Source: Deltaproteobacteria bacterium RBG_16_64_85
GTDB taxonomy: Bacteria; Desulfobacterota; Deferrimicrobia; Deferrimicrobiales; Deferrimicrobiaceae
Direction of reading: 5' to 3'
DNA: 64,000 nt
Assembly: GCA_001798885.1 (NCBI GenBank)
Contig: MGQW01000080.1
Location: forward strand, 1-64,000
The notes beneath the pieces are model-generated. The model was not told the origin of the DNA. It did no database searches and saw nothing but the letters and a program-made list of their open reading frames with translations. The position numbers and the translations under genes were made by a program. The first letter of the stretch is position 1. Every line of letters begins with the position of its first letter. Shown here piece after piece: positions 57,431-64,000 of this stretch.

Positions 57431-58054
57431 TTACCCTTTTCCCTCGAACTTCCGGATCGCGCGGAGGAAGGCCTCCTCCTCGAAGCGGCACCCTTCCGCG
57501 CGGGCGACCTTGAGCATCTGGGTGTCCGTCAACCCGAGGTTGGCGAAGTGCGGGTATTTCACCCGCACCCAGGAGGACGGGGTGACGTGCGCCTTCTTGT
57601 AGATCTTGAGCTGCAGCATCGCCCCTTCGCGGGTTGCGTCCCACAGCCGGTGCAGGAACTTCTCGTCGGGGACGGGCTTCCGTCCCCTTTTCTTCCAGAG
57701 GAACCCGTTGAGCACTTCCTGTACCCAGCCTTCCCCCCAGAACATCACGTTCACGCCGGGGAAGGGTCGAAGGAGGTTGTCCTCTTTCCGCTGCATCCGG
57801 CCGAGGAGCCTCTGGCGGGTGACCTCGTCCAGTCCGGAGACCAGGATCAGGTCCCGGCTGAGCGGGATCGGGTTAAAGGTGGAATGGAACCGGACAAGGG
57901 CGAGGAAGGCCTCGGCGTCGCCCTGTTTTGCAAGAACGGTCAGGTCGATCCGCTGGAACTCCTCCGGTTTGTCGACCCGTGGTTTTCTGCCTGTCCTGCG
58001 CGCCTTCGGGACGGGACGGATCCGAACTCGTGGCGGTTTCCTTTTTTGCTTCAT
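57431..58054 (-). CDS. Hypothetical basic protein, 207 residues
   Basis: The start is the ATG at 58054 with AGGAGGCCCCC before it. The N-terminus is strongly basic and proline-rich (MKQKRKPPRVRIRPVPKARRTGRKPR). The rest is soluble and mixed helix/strand, with KPEEFQRIDLTVLAKQGDAEAFLALVRF and HVTPSSWVRVKYPHFANLG. I recognise no family. It is 37 bp upstream of the kinase in the same direction and may share its transcript. The basic front suggests nucleic-acid binding, which is only inference. Confidence 0.6.
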   Translation of the reverse strand: MKQKRKPPRVRIRPVPKARRTGRKPRVDKPEEFQRIDLTVLAKQGDAEAFLALVRFHSTFNPIPLSRDLILVSGLDEVTRQRLLGRMQRKEDNLLRPFPGVNVMFWGEGWVQEVLNGFLWKKRGRKPVPDEKFLHRLWDATREGAMLQLKIYKKAHVTPSSWVRVKYPHFANLGLTDTQMLKVARAEGCRFEEEAFLRAIRKFEGKG

Positions 58055-58143
58055 GGGGGCCTCCTGTCGTGGGCCGGGCTTCGCAAATAGGGTATCCGGA
58101 AATCTCGCGGCGGACAACCTTAGACGGCCCTCCGTCCCTTTCC

Positions 58144-58152
58144 TGTTATTAT
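58144..58152 (+). promoter_or_regulatory. Extended -10 promoter candidate for the M16 gene
   Basis: TG-T-TATTAT, an extended -10 with one mismatch to TATAAT, lies about 40 bp before the ATG at 58191. No clear -35 is present. Confidence 0.4.
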
Positions 58153-58190
58153 AGGAAGCGGCGTTCGAGCATTCTTCGTCTTCGGAGAGG

Positions 58191-60848
58191 ATGATGACTC
58201 ATAAAGCGATTCCGGTGTTTCTTTTCGCGGGGATCCTGTTGGCAGCGGTGGCGGCGGGAGCGACTCCCGCGCCGGAGGGAGCCAGGTTGATCGAAAAAAC
58301 GAAGCTGAAGAACGGCATGACGGTGGTGATCCGTGAAAACCCTTCCTCTCCGGTGGTGGCGGTGCAGGTGTGGGTCAAGGCGGGGAGCACGACCGAGCCG
58401 GAAAGCCGTGCGGGGATGTCCCACATTCTCGAGCACATGGCGTTCAAGGGGACCAGGAGGCGCGGTCCTGGCCAGATCGCGCGGGAGGTCGAGGCCCTGG
58501 GGGGCGAGATCAACGCCTACACGAGCTTCGACCAGACCGTCTACCACATCACGATCTCCGGGAGATACCTGGAGAACGCGCTGGACATCCTGGCCGACAC
58601 CCTGGGCAACTCGGTGTTCGACAAGGAAGAGCTCGAGCGCGAGCGGGAAGTGATCCTCGAGGAGCTCCGGATGAACGAGGACGATCCGGGCAGGGTCGTG
58701 TGGAAGGCCCTCTTCCGCGAGGCGTATCGCGTCCACCCGTACGGGCGCCCGGTGATCGGGTACGCGGACACGATCAAAAAAACCACCCGGGACGACCTGG
58801 TTTCCTACTTCTCGAAGTTTTACTACCCGGGAAACATGGTGCTGGTGATCGCCGGCGACGTGGACCCTTCGAAGGCCCGGCCGATGATCGAGAAGACGTT
58901 TCTTCCCTTGAAGGGCCACGCCGCTCCGACCATGGACATCCCCGCCGAGCCGCCGCAGGAAGGGATCCGCGTGAAGATCCAGGAGAAGGACGCCAAGCGG
59001 GCCTACCTGGACCTCGGGTTCCCCGGACCTTCCATGCGGGACGAGGACGTCTTCGCCTGGGACCTGCTCTCCTCGATCCTCGGCGAGGGGCAGACCTCCC
59101 GCCTCTACCGCGAGGTGAAGGACAAGCGCGGATGGGTCGACTCCGTGAGCTCCAGTTCCTATACCCCGAAGGACCCGGGGCTGTTGATGGTGGGGGCCAC
59201 GGGGGCGACGAATAAGGCCCCGGAGGCGCTTCGCGAGATCCTCGTACAGGTCTTCGGGATGACCGCATCGCCGCCGGAGGGGGATGAGCTGGCCCGCGCC
59301 AAGACGCAGACGGAGAGCCACTTCGTCTATTCCCTGGAGTCCCAGGGATCGCTGGCGGGCCACATCGGCTCCTTCGAGGTGACGCTGGGCGACGCCGCGT
59401 TCGAGCAGAAGTACCTTCAGAAGATCCGGGCGGTGACCGCCGAGGACATCGTCCGGGTGGCGAAAAAGTACCTGAAGCCGGAGAGGCTCAGTGTTTCCTT
59501 CGTGGTGCCGCGCGGCGACGGAGGGATCCTGACGGAAGCGGAGGTCCGGAAGTTCGCCGGGGAGGCCTGGAAGGAGGCGACGGCAAGGACGGCGACGAAG
59601 CCCGGAAGCGAGAGCGCCATCGTCAGGAAAGAGGTGCTGGAGAACGGCATCCGGGTGATCGTGCGGGAGAACCACGCCGTCCCGGTGGTGGCCGTCGAAG
59701 CGGGGTTTCTGGGGGGCCTGCGGGCCGAAACCCCGGAGCAGAACGGGATCTCCATCATGACCGCCGAGATGATGACGAAGGGGACGAAAGAGCGGACCGC
59801 GCAGGAAATTTCGGAGGCCGTGGAAAACATGGCCGCGGACCTGTCGGGCTTCTCCGGAAGGAACTCCTTCGGCCTGCAGGCGAGGTTCCTGCGGAAGGAT
59901 ATCGAGCAGGGGTTCCGCCTGTTCTCCGAGTCGCTCCGAGGTCCGACGTTTCCCCCGAAGGAGCTGGAGAAGAAGCGGCAGGAGGTCCTGGGCCGGCTCA
60001 AGCTCCAAAAGGACAGCCTGTCGCAGTCGGCCTTCCTCCTCTTCCTGTCGACCCATTACGGGAGCCACCCGTATGCCCGCAATTCCCTCGGCAAGGAAGA
60101 GACGGTCCGCGCCATGACCCGGGAGGACCTGGAAAACTTTTTCCGGCGCTGGGCGGATCCGCGGAACCTGGTGATCGCCGTATCCGGGGATATCGGTGTC
60201 GACGAGGCGCTGTCCGTCGTCCGGAAAGCTTTCGGCGATTTTCCCCAGCGGAAGGATTTCGTCCCCATCGGGCCGATGCCGGTTCCGGAGCTGTCGAAGA
60301 TCCGCCTCGGCGAGGAGCAGCGGGAGAAGCAGCAGGCCCACTTCGTGATCGGGTACACCGGCGCGAGGTTTACCGACCCCGACCGGTACGCCATGGACCT
60401 GCTGGGGGCTGCGCTCGCGGGGATGGGGGGGCGGCTGTTCACCAACTTGAGGGACAGGAAGTCGCTGGCGTATTCCGTGACCTCCTTCTCCTCCGAGCAG
60501 GTCGACCCCGGGTTTTTCGCGTTCTACATGGGGACCAGCGCGGACAAGCTGGAGGCCGCGATCGGGGATACCCTGGAGGAGATCGAGTCGGCCCGGAAGG
60601 ACGGGGTGACAGGGGAGGAGTTCGAGCGCGCCAAGAAGTGGATGATCGGCACCTACGAGATCGGACTGCAGAGCAATTCCGCATACGCCGGGAAAATGAT
60701 GTACAACGAGCTCTACGGCATCGGCTACGAGGAGACGTTCCGTGCTCCGGAAAAGATCCAGGCCGTGACCCTGGAAGAGGTGAACCGGGTGGCCGCGAAG
60801 GTGCTGAACACCGACCGGTATACCCTTGCCGTCATCCGCGGCAAATAG
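58191..60848 (+). CDS. M16-family zinc metalloprotease, two-domain, exported
   Basis: The ATG at 58191 or 58194 follows GGAGAGG. The 885-residue protein has a signal peptide (FLFAGILLAAVAAGAT), a first M16 domain with the inverted zinc motif HILEH (His78, Glu81, His82) and the downstream Glu in VILEEL, and a second M16-like half (from about 485, NGIRVIVRENHAVPVV) that has lost the zinc site. This is the PqqL/YmxG type of processing peptidase in the periplasm. The substrate is unknown. It stands alone, before a 310-bp gap. Confidence 0.9.
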   Translation: MMTHKAIPVFLFAGILLAAVAAGATPAPEGARLIEKTKLKNGMTVVIRENPSSPVVAVQVWVKAGSTTEPESRAGMSHILEHMAFKGTRRRGPGQIAREVEALGGEINAYTSFDQTVYHITISGRYLENALDILADTLGNSVFDKEELEREREVILEELRMNEDDPGRVVWKALFREAYRVHPYGRPVIGYADTIKKTTRDDLVSYFSKFYYPGNMVLVIAGDVDPSKARPMIEKTFLPLKGHAAPTMDIPAEPPQEGIRVKIQEKDAKRAYLDLGFPGPSMRDEDVFAWDLLSSILGEGQTSRLYREVKDKRGWVDSVSSSSYTPKDPGLLMVGATGATNKAPEALREILVQVFGMTASPPEGDELARAKTQTESHFVYSLESQGSLAGHIGSFEVTLGDAAFEQKYLQKIRAVTAEDIVRVAKKYLKPERLSVSFVVPRGDGGILTEAEVRKFAGEAWKEATARTATKPGSESAIVRKEVLENGIRVIVRENHAVPVVAVEAGFLGGLRAETPEQNGISIMTAEMMTKGTKERTAQEISEAVENMAADLSGFSGRNSFGLQARFLRKDIEQGFRLFSESLRGPTFPPKELEKKRQEVLGRLKLQKDSLSQSAFLLFLSTHYGSHPYARNSLGKEETVRAMTREDLENFFRRWADPRNLVIAVSGDIGVDEALSVVRKAFGDFPQRKDFVPIGPMPVPELSKIRLGEEQREKQQAHFVIGYTGARFTDPDRYAMDLLGAALAGMGGRLFTNLRDRKSLAYSVTSFSSEQVDPGFFAFYMGTSADKLEAAIGDTLEEIESARKDGVTGEEFERAKKWMIGTYEIGLQSNSAYAGKMMYNELYGIGYEETFRAPEKIQAVTLEEVNRVAAKVLNTDRYTLAVIRGK

Positions 60849-61158
60849 AGTTACTAAAGCCAGGGACGTTCTTAAACTTTTTAATGGAGAGGACGATGCC
60901 CATGTGCAACGCCAATGGAACCAGCTTGTAAAAACGTTGCACAATGTTCTCCTCTTGTTGCTTATTTTGTTGCATGATGCTGTCGATTCCAGGTCGTCCA
61001 CACGGATTACCGCAGTTAACCTTCGATGAATAAAAGACATTTCAATTAGTCCGGCTTCCGGATTGGTTTGTGGCATCCTCCTTGCCCTTACGGTGGAAAA
61101 AACGTCGTGAAGTGTTGCAGCAGGGAGATATGCTCCCGGCAACAGAGGGGAGAAGACG
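60849..61158. other. AT-richer gap before the efflux operon
   Basis: This 310-bp gap is AT-richer than the rest of the window and has no convincing ORF in any frame. It carries a long inverted repeat at 60903-60943 and a sequence CAGGGACGTTCTTAAAC at 60865-60881 that faintly recalls the left arms of the 46-bp repeats. It must contain the promoter of the TolC-MFP-RND operon. It may also hold the remains of a regulator or mobile element. Confidence 0.45.
60903..60943. repeat. 9-bp inverted repeat with 23-bp loop
   Basis: TGTGCAACG (60903-60911) is the exact complement of CGTTGCACA (60935-60943). The distance suits either two sites of a dimeric regulator or a weak stem. It lies 216 bp before the TolC start. 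Confidence 0.5.
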
Positions 61159-62559
61159 ATGACCGGACCTCTTCGCGCCTCGGGCGCAACCGTTTTCCGC
61201 AGGGCGTCAGTCGGATTCCTTGCCCTCCTGCTGTTTCTGCCAGCCACCGTCCTTGGGGGCGGCGCAAGGGTCGATTTCCCGGAGGCGGTTTCCCGCGCGA
61301 TGACGAACAACCCGTTCCTGTCGGCGGCAGGGGAGGAATGGGCGGCGGCGAAGAAGGACACCGAGGCGGCACGCGGCTACTACTTGCCGAGCCTCACCTT
61401 TGAGGAGAGGTTTGTCCGCACCAACATTCCCTCCGAGGCGTTCGCGTTCAAGATCAACCAGGAGAGGATGCTCCTTTCCGATTTCGCCTCCGTCGACAAT
61501 TTCAACAAGCCCTCTCCGATTAACGAGTACATGACCACGTTCACCGTGGAGCAGGCCCTCTTCGCCCCGAAAGTCTACCTGGGGCACCGGATGGCCGGCC
61601 GCGAAGCCGGAGCGAAGGGGCTGGAACTGCGGCGGAAGAAGGAAGAAGTGGCCTACCAGGTCCTCTCCTCGTATCTCGGCGTGCTGACGGCGAAGGAATT
61701 CATGCAGGTCGCGGCCCAGGGGCAGGAGGACGCGAAGGAGCATCACCGGATTGCGGAAGCGGTGGAGAGGTCGGGGATGGGGCTTGCCTCCGACGTCCTG
61801 CGGGCGAAGGTGTTTCTCGCTTCGGCGGAGAGCAGCCGGGTGACGGCGGAGAACCGGCTTGCCCTGGCGCAGCGGGGGCTGGCGTTGGCGATGGGGGAGA
61901 AAAGCGGGAGCGAAGTGGACGCCGCCGCCGCCCTCCCTCCCCTTCCGGACGAAGGCTCGCTGGAAGACCGGATCGCTGTCGCCCTCGCAGGCCGCGCCGA
62001 CCTCCGCGCATTTTCGCTTCGGGTCGAGAACGCCGCCGCGAATGTGGCTTTGCAGCGGTCCGACTATCTCCCGACGGTGGGCGTGATGGGCGCCTGGCAG
62101 ATGGACGGTCAGGAAGGAGTCTTTTCTCCCGATAACCATGCCTGGAAGGTCGGCATGGGGCTGAAGTGGAACCTTTTCGACGGGTTCCGCCGGGAAGCCG
62201 CGGTGGCCAGATCTTACGCGGAAAGCGGGAAGGCGAAGGCATATTACCGGGGAGCGCGGGACGTTGCGGCGTTCCAGGTGACCCGGGCCTATCTGGGCAT
62301 CGAGGAGGCCGGGAAGCGCGTGGAGATCGCTCGGTCCGCCGCCGCCGCCGCGGAGGAAGGGACGCGGCTCATCAAGGCGCGGTACGAGAACCAGCTGGGC
62401 CGGATGGTCGACCTGCTGGACGCCCAGTCGGCCCTCAACGCCGCCCGCGCGGATCTCGTGAAGGCGGAGAACGACTTGCGGCAGTCCCGCGCCGAACTCC
62501 TGTTCGCCTCGGGTACGCTCTTGACCTGGGCCCTGCCCGGCGGATCGGAGGAGAAATGA
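61159..62559 (+). CDS. TolC-family outer-membrane efflux protein
   Basis: The ATG at 61159 follows GGGGAGAAGACG. The 466-residue protein has a signal peptide (VGFLALLLFLPATVLGGGAR), then two helical repeats typical of TolC: VDFPEAVSRAMTNNPFLSAAGEE, SYLGVLTAKEFMQVAAQGQ, ENAAANVALQRSDYLPTVGV and VARSYAESGKAK, with a Leu/Ala-rich C-terminal coiled coil. It forms the trimeric exit duct of a tripartite pump. The MFP gene overlaps it by four bases (ATGA). Confidence 0.9.
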   Translation: MTGPLRASGATVFRRASVGFLALLLFLPATVLGGGARVDFPEAVSRAMTNNPFLSAAGEEWAAAKKDTEAARGYYLPSLTFEERFVRTNIPSEAFAFKINQERMLLSDFASVDNFNKPSPINEYMTTFTVEQALFAPKVYLGHRMAGREAGAKGLELRRKKEEVAYQVLSSYLGVLTAKEFMQVAAQGQEDAKEHHRIAEAVERSGMGLASDVLRAKVFLASAESSRVTAENRLALAQRGLALAMGEKSGSEVDAAAALPPLPDEGSLEDRIAVALAGRADLRAFSLRVENAAANVALQRSDYLPTVGVMGAWQMDGQEGVFSPDNHAWKVGMGLKWNLFDGFRREAAVARSYAESGKAKAYYRGARDVAAFQVTRAYLGIEEAGKRVEIARSAAAAAEEGTRLIKARYENQLGRMVDLLDAQSALNAARADLVKAENDLRQSRAELLFASGTLLTWALPGGSEEK

Positions 62560-63761
62560 GAAAGGGAATCGGGAGGACGAAGACAAGAATGCGCAGCGTG
62601 GCGGGCCTCGCGGCAGGACTCCTTCTGGTGGCCGGAGGCGCAGGCCTGCTCGCCGGGTGCCGGGAAAAAACCAAGCCGGAGACGGCGGAGGTCCAGCGGC
62701 CGCTGGTGACGGGAGTGGAGGTGGTGACGGTCTCCCTCTCCCCGCAGGAAACGATCGTCGAGGCCGTCGGGACGGTCCGGGCGCGGACCATCGCCGCCGT
62801 GGCCCCCCAGGTGATGGGGAGGGTGACCTCCTTCCCCGTCTCGGAAGGGAGCAGGGTGGAAAAGGGTGCGCTCCTCGCCACGATCGACGACGCCGCGATC
62901 CGGGCGCAGGCGGCGGCGGCCGAAGGGATGGTGGCGGAGGCCCTCGCCGCGCGCGAGGAGGCCGAGCGAGCCATCGCGCAGGCCGAGGCGGGCAAGACGC
63001 TCGCCGAGAAGACGTACTCCCGGTTCCGGAAGCTGCACGAGGAAAGGGTGGTCACGCAGCAGGAATTCGAAGAGATCGAGGTGAAGAGAACGGTGGCCGT
63101 GAAAGACCACGAACGGGCCCTGGAAAAGCTCGCGCAGGCGACTGGAAGGATCGCGCAGGCGAGGGGACAGGCCGACGCGGCGAACGCGATGCTCTCCTAC
63201 ACGAAGGTGACGGCGCCGTTCGCCGGCGTGGTGACCGAGAAAAAGGCCGACGCCGGATCGATGGCCGTCCCCGGGATTCCGCTGCTGACCCTCGAGGACC
63301 CGCGCCGCTACCGGCTCGAAGCCGCCGTCCCGGAGACGCACCTTTCCCGGATCTCCGCGGGGTCGAAGGTCCAGGTCGTCCTGGATACGGCCCCGGACAA
63401 GCCGCTCCCGGCGGTTCTGTCGGAGATCGTTCCGGCGGTGGACCCGGCGAGCCGGACATTCATCGCGAAGGCCGACGTGTCGGGCCCCGGTTTGCGCACG
63501 GGGATGTTCGGGCGCCTCCGCTTTTCGGCGGGAAAGGAAACCGTCCTGGCGGTGCCGCCGAAGGCGATCTCCCGCGCGGGGGGATTTGACGGGGTGTTCG
63601 TCGTGACCCCGGACAACGTCGCGCGCCTGGTGATGGTCAAGACAGGGCGGCAGACAGGCGACCGGATCGAAATCCTTTCCGGGATCGATCCCGGCTCCCG
63701 CGTGGCCGTCTTCCCGATGGAAAAGCTGGTCGACGGAGCGAGGGTGGAGGTTCGCAGGTGA
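62556..63761 (+). CDS. RND efflux periplasmic adaptor (membrane-fusion lipoprotein)
   Basis: The 401-residue protein starts at the ATG at 62556 inside the TolC stop. It has an N-terminal signal with lipobox LLAGC, a biotinyl-lipoyl-like domain half ([30 protein letters not shown]), a long alpha-hairpin of about residues 105-205, the second half-motif ([23 protein letters not shown]), and a C-terminal barrel ([28 protein letters not shown]). It links the RND pump to the TolC duct. The RND gene overlaps its stop by four bases. Confidence 0.9.
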   Translation: MRKGIGRTKTRMRSVAGLAAGLLLVAGGAGLLAGCREKTKPETAEVQRPLVTGVEVVTVSLSPQETIVEAVGTVRARTIAAVAPQVMGRVTSFPVSEGSRVEKGALLATIDDAAIRAQAAAAEGMVAEALAAREEAERAIAQAEAGKTLAEKTYSRFRKLHEERVVTQQEFEEIEVKRTVAVKDHERALEKLAQATGRIAQARGQADAANAMLSYTKVTAPFAGVVTEKKADAGSMAVPGIPLLTLEDPRRYRLEAAVPETHLSRISAGSKVQVVLDTAPDKPLPAVLSEIVPAVDPASRTFIAKADVSGPGLRTGMFGRLRFSAGKETVLAVPPKAISRAGGFDGVFVVTPDNVARLVMVKTGRQTGDRIEILSGIDPGSRVAVFPMEKLVDGARVEVRR

Positions 63762-64000
63762 GGGAAAAGGGCCGCGGGCTGGCCGGCAGAATCGCGTCCG
63801 CCTTCATCGACTCCCGGCTGACGCCCCTGATCGTCTTGGCGTCGATGCTCCTCGGCGTGGGCGCGGTGCTTCTCCTTCCCCGGGAGGAGGAGCCGCAGAT
63901 CGTCGTCCCGATGATCGACGTGTTCGTGCAGATGCCCGGATCGTCGGCAAAGGAGGTGGAGGAGCGGGTCACCAAGCCGATGGAGAAGCTCCTCTGGGAG
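63758..64000 (+). CDS. RND-family efflux pump inner-membrane protein, partial
   Basis: The gene starts with GTG at 63758 within the MFP stop (GTGA) and runs off the window after 81 codons. The visible N-terminus [20 protein letters not shown] is followed by a first membrane helix ([18 protein letters not shown]), the [11 protein letters not shown] segment and the beta-strand [22 protein letters not shown]. This is the typical beginning of an AcrB/CusA-like RND transporter, which uses the proton gradient to expel drugs or metals. Substrate class cannot be told from this part. Confidence 0.9.
   Translation, partial: MREKGRGLAGRIASAFIDSRLTPLIVLASMLLGVGAVLLLPREEEPQIVVPMIDVFVQMPGSSAKEVEERVTKPMEKLLWE

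Noticed and set aside
58149-61361. A 1070-codon minus-strand open frame opposite the M16 protease
   Set aside because: The sequence is low complexity and has no domain; the plus-strand protease has clear zinc motifs and a signal peptide.
1-64000. CRISPR arrays, prophage, insertion sequences or rRNA genes
   Set aside because: No regularly spaced direct repeats, transposase, integrase, phage or ribosomal RNA sequence was found.

Overview
The window is GC-rich, almost fully coding, and looks like a chromosome segment of a strictly respiratory Gram-negative bacterium of the former Deltaproteobacteria (Desulfuromonadota/Desulfobacterota; a Geobacter-like or related uncultivated lineage). This rests on Geobacter-style multiheme lipoproteins with mixed CxxCH and CxxxxCH motifs, an alternative-complex-III/Qrc-type quinol oxidoreductase, a histidine kinase with a Geobacter-type Cys-rich tail, and outer-membrane efflux genes. 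No mobile element, phage, CRISPR array or rRNA was seen. One tRNA-Ala(CGC) is present.

Layout. 1-4244: a divergent DsbC-like thioredoxin-fold protein, then an outer-membrane barrel, a five-heme lipoprotein and a lipoprotein with nine or more hemes, which together resemble a porin-cytochrome conduit across the outer membrane. 4245-10786: paired terminators, an HD-GYP protein, an aminotransferase, two metallophosphoesterases, an FmdB zinc ribbon, threonine aldolase and a class II glutamine amidotransferase. 10900-16725 (minus): a six-gene alternative complex III-like operon (pentaheme cytochrome, molybdopterin-type protein, ferredoxin subunit, NrfD, DUF3341, monoheme cytochrome). 16806-21880: a nitric-oxide module with cupin, DUF6306-like protein, a membrane/DUF1858 fusion, norB, a diheme norC, an FNR/DNR-type box and a beta-carbonic anhydrase. 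Two near-identical 46-bp inverted repeats lie in this module.

21965-35298: fumarase, a YdjM-type membrane hydrolase, an MFS transporter, a Zn/Cd P-type ATPase, a methyltransferase, and AddB/AddA recombination nuclease-helicase followed by a DUF1059 protein. 35413-39801 (minus): the most unusual unit, an XRE-cupin regulator with its own strong promoter and a palindromic operator candidate, then lysine 2,3-aminomutase, two D-Ala-D-Ala-ligase-like ATP-grasp enzymes and a GNAT acetyltransferase, nearly all overlapping. It looks like a self-contained pathway that makes a beta-amino-acid-containing small molecule.

40260-51283: tRNA-Ala, priA, small unknown proteins, an L-2-amino-thiazoline-4-carboxylate hydrolase family protein, a diheme membrane cytochrome, endonuclease IV, DUF2889, DUF4139, an M29 aminopeptidase, a fused MFS/spermidine synthase and a HAD phosphatase. 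51314-58054: glycerate 2-kinase with a LarA-family protein, an FKBP isomerase with two gate-domain membrane proteins, a sensor kinase and an unknown basic protein. 58191-64000: an M16 protease, then an AT-richer gap and a TolC-MFP-RND tripartite efflux operon that runs off the right edge.

Functional picture: quinol oxidised by the ACIII-like complex can feed cytochrome c to the cNOR beside it, while the multiheme conduit offers an exit for electrons to outside acceptors. All assignments come from reading motifs and gene order; no database search was run.
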